From Ochotona curzoniae (lineage: Eukaryota > Chordata > Mammalia > Lagomorpha > Ochotonidae), in assembly GCF_017591425.1 (NCBI RefSeq), contig NW_024466599.1, forward strand, positions 28,496,001 to 28,560,000: a stretch of 64,000 bases of DNA, given 5' to 3'. The notes under the pieces were generated by a model that made no database searches, was not told the origin of the DNA, and was given only the letters and a program-made list of their open reading frames with translations. Position numbers and translations under genes: made by a program. This document shows, in pieces, positions 11,099 to 21,599 of the stretch (positions within the stretch are counted from its first letter, which is position 1; each line of letters begins with the position of its first letter).

Positions 11099-12689
11099 CG
11101 TGGAAATGGGCTTCTACCACTCTGACCTTTCCCCTTCTTTAACCCTTCTCACAGAGAGCTTCATTTGTATTAGGAGGACTGTCAGTGAGGTCCAGGGGGG
11201 GGGAAACCCAACAAAATAAATAAATAAGACATCATTACAAAGCTAGACACGATTTCCAAGACCATATCAGATCATGGCAAAGCACATCATGTCAACATTC
11301 CCCCTGTGACAATCCGGTCTTTACTTCAGTTAATTAAAGCAATTAATTCCTTTCCTTTTCAAAACAGAGTAATTAGATAAATACATCATTTTTCCAATCC
11401 ATATCTGTAAGGCAAAATTTCTCTACACTTCCAGAACAGTTTCGAAAGAGCTAACTGAACTGTCTCTGTATGTGACCTTCCCACAACCCTTCACCAACTT
11501 CCTTGGCTTTGTGTTCCTATTTGGTGCAACAGCAGAACCACAACTCCACAAGAACACAGGACTCCAGGGTTCATTGAGCCTCTTCCCAGAGTGGTGATCA
11601 GGAATGGCCATACTGCGATCCTGCAGCAGGAGCAGAGAGGAGCGGAAGGGTAAGAGTGGTGAGCGCACAGTGACAGGCCTGCTCTCTGCAACAGTGTACC
11701 ACCGTGGGTGCTGCTGACAACAATTAACCAAGGAGAATGCCAAACAATTCTAAGAAGAGCTGTCGAACATTTTGTGTCATTATCCCCTGCACAGGCCTGT
11801 GATTTATCATCACAGAAAAAGCATATTAAAAGAAAAATTCTTTAAACAGTGACATTTTGTTCCAATTACAACCTTCCGCTTCCCTGACTGCCTCTGCAGA
11901 CTGGCATCTCCAATTTTGTATGTAACGCCTAGCAATTTGTTCCCTCATTAGGCAAGCATGGCTCTGGGATGGGTTCCATCCGCTGTCAGTGACTGCTGTT
12001 GTGACAATGACAAGAACAAAGTACCTCTCCAAGCCCAGGGAGTCACATAGAACCTTCAGACTCAGAATGAAGTACCCTCTCTGTTCTTTCTTCTTAGGGC
12101 TTTGGGTACTATTGTTCCATGACTTATAGCTCCAAGGCTCCTGCCTGACCATCTTTTCTCTCTGCAATCAGGATCCTGTTTGGGCTTCTGCACTTGGCCA
12201 AAGTGTGTTTTAAGAGCTATCATCTCTGGTATAAAATCAAATTTCCTGAGGATGTTTTCAACGACTATAATTGAACTACAAATGGGAACAATATGTCTCA
12301 TGCAGTTTTGCTAGTGTTTGGCAAGGTTCTAGAGCTAACGTCTTGTAAACTAAGGAAATCTGCCAATAAGCCTCCTCTCCGAGATGCTGAGCCAAATGAG
12401 ACAGATGTGAAGTGTTAATACAATTGCCATGAAAAAAAAAAAGTCATGCGTAGTCTCTGACCTAGGATCTTGAACTGGTTAAGAGTTAAAATGGGCCCTA
12501 TGGGTAGTATTTTCAACCAATGAGGGACATCCTGCTTGATATTTCTAAGTGCTGTTCTGACTTGGAACATTTCAAGAGTGTCTAGATGTGAATGAAGCAA
12601 GCCTTCCATACTTTCAAACATAGAAAATGTTCTTTCTAGATATTGCCTTGCTTGGTTACCCATTCAATTTCTTTTAAAGGGAGACAGAA
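11099..12689. other. Non-coding stretch, nothing recognised
   Basis: No gene recognised. Open frames of 106-113 codons on the minus strand (11423-11743, 11826-12167) have no domain or exon-like boundaries that I can see. Confidence 0.5.
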
Positions 12690-13008
12690 GGGCTGGTATT
12701 GTGATGTAGCTGGTTACATGTGTGATGCTGGTAGCCCAAATGGAAGCATCTGAGTCCCAGTGGCTACATTTCCAATCCAGATTCCTGATTTTGTGCCAAG
12801 GAACACAGTAGAAGGTGGTCCAAGTGCTTGGGATACCAAGATGGTATTCCTGGCTCCTGACTTTGGCCTGGTCCACACCTGGCTCATCTGGCCATGTGGG
12901 AAATGAACCAATGGGCAAAAAATCTCTTTCTCTCTGTGTGTCTGTCTCTCTGCTTCTGTCTCTGTCCTCCCCACTCTTTGATACACTACCTTTCAAATGA
13001 AAAAACCT
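12690..13008 (+). mobile_element. CSINE (older), plus strand
   Basis: A complete but diverged CSINE: head 'ctggtattgtgatgtagctgg', B-box region 'tctgagtcccagtggctac', body 'ggtccaagtgcttggg' and 'ttcctggctcctgactttggcc', CT-rich tail at 12930-12970 and A-rich end near 13000. Confidence 0.8.
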
Positions 13009-13011
13009 TAG

Positions 13012-13275
13012 ATGCAGAGAGATATATTTAGAAAGACATTCTGCATCTCCCAGCTCATTTTGTAACTGTGTGAAACAGCCATGCCAACGCTAGAAGGCTT
13101 CAGTTTGATATGGGTCCTTAATGTGGGAGACAGGAAGCCCACCACTGGAATTTCCTGGGAGACACATTAGCAAGAAGCTAATCATGAGCTGGGGCCAGGA
13201 CTTGAACCCAGGCACTCCAACATGTCCCAGTGGCAGCTTAATTGTAGCCAAACACCTGTCCTTACATATGCTGTT
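13012..13275 (-). mobile_element. CSINE (older), minus strand
   Basis: The tail starts at 'cagagagatatatttagaaag' and the body runs 'tctcccagctcattttgtaac', 'gtcctta..tgtgggagacagg', ending in 'ggccaggacttgaacccaggcactcc' and a tRNA-like head near 13260. It lies tail to tail with the plus-strand copy that ends a few bases before it. Confidence 0.75.
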
Positions 13276-13557
13276 GTTACACTTCCACATCTAAAAGGCA
13301 ATCTTATTTTTCTTATGATTCTCTTTTCTTAATGTATGGACCAGGATTGAATATTACCAATAGAGTGAATCATTTCCCTTAGGTACAGCATAATTTTTTA
13401 AAGTAGCCCATAGTCTTTTTACACAAAATTTGTTAAAGCTTTTGGGATTGTATATAGAATAAATGAATTTTAATTTCACCTTAAACATACTTTTTCATTA
13501 TGAATCTTTCCATAAAGCAATCAATCTCTTCAGGGTCACAGCTGGGTGACTGGGTAC
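13276..13557. other. Non-coding stretch, nothing recognised
   Basis: AT-rich DNA between a SINE and an L1 end. Nothing recognised. Confidence 0.5.
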
Positions 13558-13792
13558 CTTTGACCAGTTTTTTTATTATTTACTCTTGATTAATTGCATT
13601 GCATTATGTGACATTATATGCATTATAGGTACTGGGATTCCCCCCACTGCTCCCATAACCCTCCCCCCATGGTGGATTCCTCCACCTTGCTGCATTGCCA
13701 CAGTTCAAGTTCAGTTGAGACTCTTTCATTGCAAGCATATACCAAGCATAGAGTCCAGTATCTTATTGCCCAGATAAGTCTTTGACCAGTTT
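13558..13792 (-). mobile_element. 5'-truncated L1 3' UTR end with 13-bp TSD
   Basis: Read on the minus strand, 13571-13779 is the terminal part of a lagomorph L1 3' UTR: it starts at 'ctgggcaataagatactgg', passes a G-rich 'ccatggggggagggttatg' patch and 'ggaatcccagtacctat', and ends in 'gagtaaataataaaaaa'. The flanks CTTTGACCAGTTT at 13558-13570 and 13780-13792 are identical over 13 bases, a perfect target-site duplication. Only about 210 bp of the 3' end was inserted. Perfect TSDs point to a fairly recent insertion. Confidence 0.9.
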
Positions 13793-15689
13793 CAATACAA
13801 CTGGCTGGCACTTGGATAATTTGTATTCATTTTTCTTACTAAAATGCATGTGTGCTACGTCTCATTCCTGGGAAAATCAATCATGTACTGACTTGACTAA
13901 CTTGAAGTTAACATTTGAATGCTTTAATATATTACAATCCTAGTAATGATTGCATAGTAGCAATAACTCATAACCATGAAACTGAAAATGCATTATTCTC
14001 ATATCTCCTCTCTTCCTTCATTGCATAAAGCTTTTAAAAATTTATGAATGAGCCTCCACACCTGTACATTTAATGTTGGCAAGCTACTGCTCAAGGACAA
14101 ACCACAGGGAAGATCACGACGGGGATTCTAAAGTTCATTGAAAACTGGATCTGCTACAGGATGAGCAACTTAAAGTTATACAACTAGTGGAATGCACTTG
14201 GAAAGAGGGTCCAGGCTGATCTCCGCAAACCAATTGTTAATACTTCTTAATGCCATGGGTTTTCTGATCTACTCTGGTTGACCAAGGGGGATTAGAAGCA
14301 AAAGATCTTAAAATGGTTGAAGTACGTGAGGAAGACTTCCTTTTGTAAGGAATGTTATGGCTTCAAAAAGCTGTGAATGAATCCAAGATGCAAATATGCA
14401 AATGAGCCTCAGGATACAATGCAACACAGGTCTTGCACTGTGTACATATAGCCACATACCTATATAAAATTTTAGAAATATTTTTAAAGTTTAGGATTAA
14501 CTTTGTGAAACAAAGTGGTTCATTCTGGAGTCAACAAAGTGAGATCAGCAGCTTTCTGTTCCTCATAATCAGACCTAAGAATATATAGCAAATATTAGAG
14601 AACTCAGTTGACTTCAGGAAATTTTCATCTGGTTTCCACCCACAAAGGAAAAAGGCTAGTATTACTCAGTGCAAGCATAGCTGACACAATGTTTGTTGAA
14701 AACAAAAAGGAAAGAGAAAGGACTGCTCTAAGTTTTTCTTTATCATCTAAATATACTGTGTGCACGGAGAAAGCATTGCAACGCAGCTGAAATGGCCCTT
14801 GCTGGGTTTGGGGAAAGGGGGCTGTGAGGATCTTCCACAGTCACTGTCAATGGAGAACATGCTTGCTGGATGTGTGATCAATTACCCACAAGCCCCTTTG
14901 GAGCCTTCTTCTGTAGGAAACAGGGGAAGTCCCATGCATCAGTACTCCACACATGCACAGTAACAGCGGGTGCTTGCAGAGGCAGTCCCTTCTCAGCTCC
15001 TTTCAGATTCTGTGGAGTGCTTATTTTTCCCCCTTGGATGTAAAGGATTCTCTTTGCACGAAGCAACAGCACCAATCTAGAACAATGTACTAGAAACTGC
15101 CCAGTCGGGATTTTGCTTGGGTTTGACTGGGTCTAAAATGCTCAAACCAAATGGGAGAGAAGTTTTAGGTTGATCTGGGAGGCTTTGATCCCACGGTCTC
15201 CTGCGACTAGTTTCATATCTCCTGCTCAGAGATTTAGACAAGGCTAATTTTAGAAAAAAGATCAGGTGGACTCTGGAAAAGAGGAAGCTCCATGTCAGTC
15301 ACTCAGGGGAATCAAAGCCCATTCCACATGACGTCATCTGAATGAATGAACTAAAGAGGAAAAGACACAAGGGGCAACTCAGAGTTAACACTGCGGTTTC
15401 CTAAAAGTGTATTTTCCTACTTGTGCCTTCTTAAGAGACAGAGAAAATGACAATGGGAAGATGTATAGTACTCCCCTAACCCTCAGCATATCCCAAGATC
15501 CTAGTTGATGCCTATAACCTTGGATAGTACTCTGTAGGGAGCACTGTTGGTAGACAAGCACACTTTTGATAAAGCACAATCAGAGATTCACATGTACAAT
15601 TACAATTTGATGGAGTTATAAACCATGAAAGAGACAATGGCAACAAAAGTAAAAAGATATGTGAACTTTTTTCCCTCTCAAAAGCCTAA
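13793..15689. other. Non-coding stretch; contains a perfect CRE
   Basis: No gene recognised. A perfect cAMP-response element octamer lies at 15329-15336 (listed separately). An open frame at 14878-15075 (minus) is short and featureless. Confidence 0.5.
15329..15336. promoter_or_regulatory. Perfect CRE octamer TGACGTCA
   Basis: TGACGTCA is the full CREB/ATF palindrome. It contains a CpG, so chance copies are depleted in mammalian DNA. No promoter context is visible, so function is unknown. Confidence 0.4.
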
Positions 15690-16060
15690 TTGTAGTGGTC
15701 CCACCTTTTTCCTTTGATGAAGGCATGGGATAAGACAATCCTGGGCAATGTGGTGAAGTGAGGTACACAAGTTGGCCCTTAGGAATACAGCAGTGCTGGG
15801 TTCCTTCTTAAGTGTTACTTGACCACAAGCACTGCAATACCACACTAGCCAATGTGGTTGCCAAGATGCTACTAAATGACTAACAGGCAGATACTGAACA
15901 AGGACTGGGGACATACGGGACAAAGGAATGATGCTCGTCTGAGGTGGGATGCGGGACAAGATGAGATTTTAGCACACTATCCAGACTTCTGTGTCATTTA
16001 ATGCTTACGAATTATTTAGCCCTGGATTTGCCATTTAATGTTTATGGTTAGCAGTGGAAA
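15690..16060 (+). repeat. Tigger-like DNA transposon fragment
   Basis: The 3' half resembles the non-coding end of a Tigger (pogo/mariner) element: 'ggacaaaggaatgatgctcgtctgag', 'gcgggacaagatgagattttagcacactatccag', and 'cttacgaattatttagccctggatttgccatttaatg'. The 5' half, with an open 93-codon frame on the minus strand, is less certain. No transposase is recognisable. Confidence 0.5.
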
Positions 16061-16210
16061 TGTTTCTGTTACTTGTTACTTAAATTTTTATTTGTGTCTT
16101 CTATGTCATATGTGTATAATTTTGCTTCACAAGTAAACTTTAAGTTCCATGAAGATAAGAGACACATCTCTTCTCTTGGTCATTGTGTTGTCAGGGCGGC
16201 TTGTTATGCG
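16061..16210 (+). repeat. L2-like fragment
   Basis: 'agtaaactttaagttccatgaagataagag..acatctcttctcttgg' resembles the L2 3' segment that normally reads 'gtaagctccatgagggcagggactttgtctgt'. Confidence 0.45.
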
Positions 16211-16319
16211 CTGCAAGAAAGGATACACTGCTATTGCCACATTGACTCTGAAGTGCTTACATCATGGAAACATCCCTTTTGTGAATGGTTTCATGTTTCA
16301 ATTATCCCCAGAGCAGGGT

Positions 16320-16530
16320 TAACAGCATAGTCTGTGGAGCCAGTTGACAAGGAGGATTTGACCAATGGCTCCACTATTTGCTGGCTGATTCATGAGCAGC
16401 CACTTAACCTCTCTAAGCCTCAATTTCATTTGTAGAATGGCAGTACTGATGCCTACCTCTTGAGGTAGTTGTGAACACAAAATGAAAAATGTAGCGCAAC
16501 ATTAGCATACACAAATGACATGTGCTAGCA
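16320..16530 (+). repeat. MIR, plus strand
   Basis: MIR landmarks in the right order: 'agtctgtggagccagttgac', 'ccactatttgctggctgattcatgagcagccacttaacctctctaagcctcaatttcatttgtagaatggcagtactgatgcctacctcttgaggtagttgtgaac' (read here in parts), then a decayed end. Confidence 0.85.
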
Positions 16531-16639
16531 GCACAGTGATGGTTGTTATTATTGAGCTTAGATAGCTCACATATTTCTTTAGTGACCGTTGATCCCAAAA
16601 ATTCTCAGAGGACACCAATGTTAGTTGACAAGCACAGGC

Positions 16640-17000
16640 AGAACAGTGTTTTCAGGGTTGATGAGGCAGGGATGTGTTACGCCTCACTTCCCTTTGCAGT
16701 TAGATGTGCATGGATGTCCTCGGCAGTGTTTTGACTAATGAAATAAAATGGGGACATGTTGCTTCTGAGTGGATGCTTTTAAAGCCACCTTCTCCTCCCT
16801 GTGCTAGCCCTACAGTGACATTTCAGAAGGACTGTTTCTGTGTTCTGTACACTCACTCAGAACCATGGAGGTCCCAATAACAGAACAGATACCATGCAGC
16901 ATGGACAAGAGATACATGTTTGCTGTGAGCCACTGAAATTTTTACCCTTATCAGTTACTGCAGCATAACCTGGTCTATCCTAACTTGTGTCTCACAGGTT
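16640..17000 (+). repeat. Ancient interspersed repeat, family unresolved
   Basis: The 3' part, 'gtttgctgtgagccactgaaatttttacc' followed by 'gttactgcagcataacctggtctatcctaac', is a very common old mammalian repeat end. I cannot assign the family with confidence. Confidence 0.45.
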
Positions 17001-17874
17001 CAGAACCTGAAGATTACATGGGATGGGGGGAAGCTCTTATAAAACACTTGCAACTCTGTAGTTATAAAATCAATTTTTAAATGATTTATGAGATGCTCTT
17101 TTGGAACGCAGGCAGTAATTCATTCCCCATGTGGTACTTAGAGCTGCTGCCTAGACGTTGAAAAATGATTAATTTTTATTTACAGCATGCCTGTCCTCAC
17201 ACATTACTGGGACCAAGATTCAACAGCATGACATTTCCATAGCATGCAGTTATTTACTGAGGAAATCCCATGGGGGAATAAAAAGTCTAGTTGAAGCCAA
17301 GGACATGCACGTTCACTAAAACAGCCATTGTAAAAATTTTCCAAGGCCAAATGCTTACAATTTGACTTGATCCACTCAACACAGAGGAATTAAAATCATA
17401 CTCAGCACTAAAACAATGAGGAGATGAAGAATTTTAAATTCCTATGATCTCCCCACTCCCAGAGTGAGCTCAAAACATTCTCGATGCACACACTTGTTTC
17501 CATCTCAGCTGATTTGAAAAATGGCATAAGGATGTCTTTGAGACCACTATATACAAATATTTCTTTCTTCAAGATGGCAGAACCACATTACCCTGCCTTC
17601 TACAGTTTGGCTTGCCATCCTGAGCATACTATGTCCACCCACATCAGAGGACCAGATCCAAGTTCACATTTTTTCTGATTAACCTTATCACTCAAAGACC
17701 CTAGTCTAGAACCCATAAGGATTTGATCATGAGAGGTTGCTTGTATGCCCTTTTTAACATTAAATTGAGAGTAAAGACCTTGAATGCCAATGATAGAAAG
17801 TAGCAACTATTTTGAGACCACTGAAAAGAGGTCTTTCCATTGCTGCTGGACTTAAATCAGAACTCCATGGCTTC

Positions 17875-17876
<2 letters not shown>
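17001..17876. other. Non-coding stretch, nothing recognised
   Basis: AT-rich DNA without a recognisable gene or repeat. Confidence 0.5.

Positions 17877-17906
<30 letters not shown>
17877..17906. repeat. (GT)15 microsatellite
   Basis: Uninterrupted GT run of about 15 units, likely polymorphic. Confidence 0.97.
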
Positions 17907-17908
<2 letters not shown>

Positions 17909-17919
17909 CTCCTGTCAGT

Positions 17920-18100
17920 GTTCTTAAAGCATGGTTCAGGGCTTACCCATTATTGAAATTTTTAGAATGGATGGAAAATCCCTGAGCTCTAGGCCAGACT
18001 TACCACAGTGGAATTACTAAAAATAGGTATTAGGAATCTCCATTATTAACAGTTCACTAGGTAGTTCTAATGCAAGCTACTGTTTGAGAAATGCAGGACT
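17920..18100 (+). repeat. MER5-like (hAT-Charlie) non-autonomous DNA transposon
   Basis: The segment 'aggaatctccattattaacag..ctaggtagttctaatgcaagctactgtttgagaaatg' resembles the 3' end of MER5A ('..aggtgattctaatgtgcagcc..ttgagaacc'). The 5' part, 'ggttcagggcttacccattattgaaat', is consistent but decayed. Confidence 0.55.
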
Positions 18101-19489
18101 ATATTCAGCTGCTTCTAAATGTGCATACCTGAACAAGAAATTCTTATGCACCTGCCTGCTAAGGGCCAGATGTTCTATAAGTAGAAGAAATAGCCCTTCG
18201 GCAAGCATTATTCTTGCATTTGCAGCTCCAAGTACGGGGAATGCCTTGGTGCTCTCCATTACTGTTAATAGGAATCATGTGGCTAATTCCCCCTATTCCA
18301 AGCTGAAAAGTGTTCCCTTTAGGACCAGGAGAGGCTATATTTAATCAAACCATCTGGTTTCCTATGCTCGTGTAGAAGGACAGAAAATAGGTCACAGTTG
18401 GTAAGCTACTTTCTGGGAATTATTCCATTGTATCAGCAACCCCCCCTCCCAAGTCCCCAGAGGGCACCTGCTCTCCTGTCTTTCTCAATGAGTGACAGTA
18501 CCAAAGCCAAGAGAAGTCAGAGAAAATAACAGTTCACGAAAAAAAGAAATTTTGGTATCAAAACATGGAAAGTCATTCATTCCCAAAACAAAATACAGAA
18601 AAAAAAAAACAAACAGTTAAGCCATTAGCTTCCTCCTACAACAAATACCTACTCATGTAACTGAACTTATAGTTTGGAGAGCAGTATCAAGGTAATAACC
18701 ACAATATAGAGAACAAGAAGATAAAAAATGAACTACTAATGCCCCAGAACTTTATAGGCGTCCATGCATCTACATAAGCTGATGAGGAGGAGACCGCAGA
18801 GGCCTGATATCAAAGAACTAATGAGCATCCTAAAGGCATCAGGAACTTGATTACTGATGAAGAGCTTTAGTTCATCAATCCAGATTCCAAAAAAAGGAGT
18901 CTTTTTTTTCTTTAACAGAACTTCAGAGGAAGACAAAGATTTGTCAGATTCAGCCTGGATATGAGCCCAGCTCAGTTCTCGGAGGAGGAAAGCCACTACT
19001 GTAATGACATTATGTGGTGGGTCTCCGCTAAGTATTCACACATTGTCACTCCCATCATTGGGCCGCCTTATTATTCATGGGTCATTTTGCGGTTTTCCTA
19101 TAGCACTAAATAACTAGAGACAAAATTTAGTCCTTTCCTTCTTTTCAGATCTATGGAAAAGTCTCCTCTCTATTCCTAATACTGAACATACTTATTTTTC
19201 AGGTTACTTACCTCTCCCCCTGATATTGTGCCTTATGGGCATTTGGCTGTTTGCTTTCCTTGTTATTTGTCTCTGCCACAAGAACACAGAATATTTCTGA
19301 GGCTGGGGTACTCCCTGATAGCCACAAATAATACCCCACATAATGCAAGTACTCAATAGCTGAGTAGATGAACTCACTGTGTTTAAGCACTTTACCTTCT
19401 TCCCCCAGGAGTCTTTTCCCTGCCAGAGTTAATTTACACCAGTGACCAAAGTTTCCTTTTAAATTCCTATTTCCACCTGCAGCTCAACA
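18101..19489. other. Non-coding stretch, nothing recognised
   Basis: No gene or confident repeat. Short A runs lie at 18600-18610 and a T run at 18902-18910. Confidence 0.5.
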
Positions 19490-19560
19490 TTCTCTTATTC
19501 AGCAATTTATTCATTCATCTACTTAACACATACTTATGAGCACCTAAGCTTGATCCATAG
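19490..19560 (-). repeat. Possible L2 3' end, minus strand
   Basis: 'cagcaatttattcattcatctacttaacacatacttatgagcacc' resembles the reverse complement of the L2 end, which normally carries (attc)n and 'tgagcacctac'. Short and decayed. Confidence 0.4.
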
Positions 19561-20554
19561 GAAGTTGGAGCAGGGTCATTTTGGAAGGCTTGTTTCCCCA
19601 GTGATCATGTTGAACAGCTAGGGTAGAAAGATTTGATCCAATTTCTGGGGGATGGTGTCGGGTCCTGCCCCTCAGCACACCCTCCCATGTATACCCTGGA
19701 AGCACTATTAGCTCCCAATAGGTCAACCAGAGAAAAGTATGCCATCCTGACTACCAACCTGGCCCCAGTGGCTGTGCACCAGGCAATGTCCTTTTAACAC
19801 ATTTCTTATTTACCAATGTGATTGCATCTGAGTGTTTTACTGAGGGAATACATGTGAAATAAATGGTTCTAACACAGCCTAAGTTAATTTTGGCCTTGAG
19901 CTACCAAACTGCTACCATACATTATGGCAAATCAGATCTGAAGCACCGAAGCACACTGTGTGTGAACTACGAGCAGTCCATGCAGGGTTATTTTGGGTTG
20001 TATGTGGGAAGATGCCCAAGTTCCAAATTCTTGTAATAATTAAGAAGTCTAAGGAGATACTTCCTATGTATGGATGTACCAAAAATAAGCTGCATAACAC
20101 GCACAAAACCTAGTCCTGTCCACTAGTTTGGGGGTACTAATCATATTAGTAATAAAATCATTGACTCATGATAAAATTTCCCAACTTTGCTTATTTAAAA
20201 TGAATAGAATAGGAATAAAATGTTCACATTTTATAATTAAGGTGTTTATGAACTGAAGCTATTATATTCTCATCTTTATTGTGCTGGAACAAGAAACAAT
20301 AGTATAGATAAATAGCTAAGGAATCTGTACACACAGCTACAGTTACAGGAGTTTGTCAATAAAGATAAGAGAAACCACATAAAGTCCCAAATAGTTGTTA
20401 AGGATCCATGGAGCTAACTGTTGGCTGCAAGTGTCATTCCAGTCTTACATAATTTTACAAATGAACTAATCTCTACTCATGGATAAAAAAGATTAATCTC
20501 CAAAAGCAACAGATTCTGAGATGCTTAGAGTAGAAAGTGCTTTCGTTGTCAGGG
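19561..20554. other. Non-coding stretch, nothing recognised
   Basis: No gene or confident repeat. Confidence 0.5.
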
Positions 20555-20790
20555 GCAGGCTGGCTAGAAGAGCCCTGGCTTTAAAGCTGTGAAATGTGAG
20601 TGCAAAACCCTTTCTTTCTACTTCGCCTTGGATATTCCCCCCCCAATAGTTTGAATTTGCCCAAATTACAAATGAATGTAATGAATCTCATCCTGTCTAC
20701 TTTGCAGTGTTGCTGTGTGGATCACATGGGGTAATTATGTGCAAGGTGTTTTGTAAACTGAAAAGCACTCAGAGACTGAGGCTTGAATCT
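20555..20790 (+). repeat. MIR-like, plus strand
   Basis: Starts with 'gaagagccctggctttaaagctgtg' and ends with 'cagtgttgctgtgtggatcacatggggtaattatgtgcaaggtgttttgtaaactg', matching the MIR order from 'gagctctggag' to 'ttgttgtgaggatt..aatgtg..agcgc'. Diverged, with a C run inside. Confidence 0.55.
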
Positions 20791-21343
20791 GAATGCTCAA
20801 GGTGATGGTGAGAAGCCTGGAGGGCTCACCGACTTCTCTGCATGACAGTTTCCATGTTGAATCTGCCTCCTAGGTATGCCTGTCCACATCACAGGGCAGT
20901 TAGGTTCCTTAAGAGATCAATCTGCCACATAGTGCTTGCCATCTGTCATGGGAGGTGACTGTGCACCATGGGTGTTTATAGTCTAACTTGCCAAAAGATC
21001 TATAGAGCTAGTTTGCAAAAGGCAAACAAGTGAAATCTGCTTGCTATTTTGAGGCCCTTACACTGGCAAAATTGAGCAAACACTTGTCAAGTGTGAGTTT
21101 GGGAGCTCATGATCAGCTGCTTTGTCTTCACTTTCTGTGCCTCCACCGGTTCCGAAATCAAGGCAAGAAGACCAGGAAGCAGTAGGCATGCTGTTGCATC
21201 TTCATGGGCCTGTCCTGGTGCCCAGGCTTGTGCTCCTTTGGCGCAGGGGTCTTTCAAGAGGAAGTTGTCTTTGTGGTTTCAATTTGTGATTGCTGACTGA
21301 GGAGAGCAGCACTAGGATTACATTCCCCTTTAAGTCTCAAAAG
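20791..21343. other. Non-coding 5' flank of the retrovirus
   Basis: No gene recognised. Part of an undetected upstream LTR U3 could lie here, because the LTR start is inferred only from a TGTAGGAAGACA start. Confidence 0.4.
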
Positions 21344-21560
21344 TGTAGGAAGACAATTGATGGGATCTGTAGACAGACTTACGGGCACTCCCACATCAAG
21401 TGAACTCCCTTGTGTTGTTGATACGTAAATTCCTTAGACCCTCCTCCCTTATCCAATGTGACCCTCAGTCTATAAAAGTCTGATGCTGCTAATAAACTTT
21501 GTCTATAGGCAATGCATTGATTATCAGCGTGATGCACCAAGCCATCATGGTCAGAGAACA
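21344..21560 (+). mobile_element. 5' LTR of a class II endogenous retrovirus
   Basis: The end is well fixed: '...gagaaca' at 21560 closes with CA, two bases before a primer binding site. Promoter parts are in order: CCAAT (in 'atccaatgtg', 21451-21460), TATA box TATAAAAG (21471-21478) and polyadenylation signal AATAAA (21491-21496). The start TGTAGGAAGACA at 21344 is chosen because retroviral LTRs begin with TG. At 217 bp the LTR would be short, so the true start may be further upstream or the U3 may be partly deleted. I found no second LTR copy in the window. Confidence 0.72.
21471..21496 (+). promoter_or_regulatory. LTR TATA box and poly(A) signal
   Basis: TATAAAAG at 21471-21478 is followed 12 bases later by AATAAA at 21491-21496. 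The two signals lie unusually close, which suggests the poly(A) signal sits at or near the start of R, as in several betaretroviral LTRs. Confidence 0.6.
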
Positions 21561-21562
21561 AG

Positions 21563-21580
21563 TGGTTCCTGAATAGGGAC
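21563..21580 (+). other. Retroviral primer binding site, tRNA-Lys type
   Basis: TGGTTCCTGAATAGGGAC begins with TGG two bases after the LTR end. It matches the tRNA-Lys3 primer site TGGCGCCCGAACAGGGAC at 14 of 18 positions. Three of the four changes are C-to-T, as CpG/cytosine decay would give. A Lys primer is typical of betaretroviruses and ERV-K-like families. Confidence 0.85.
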
Positions 21581-21599
21581 TTGAAAGCAGAGAGAAAAG

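Noticed and set aside
20791..21343. Longer U3 for the 5' LTR
   Set aside because: Possible, but no second LTR copy exists in the window to define the start; the nearest TG-beginning boundary was used instead.
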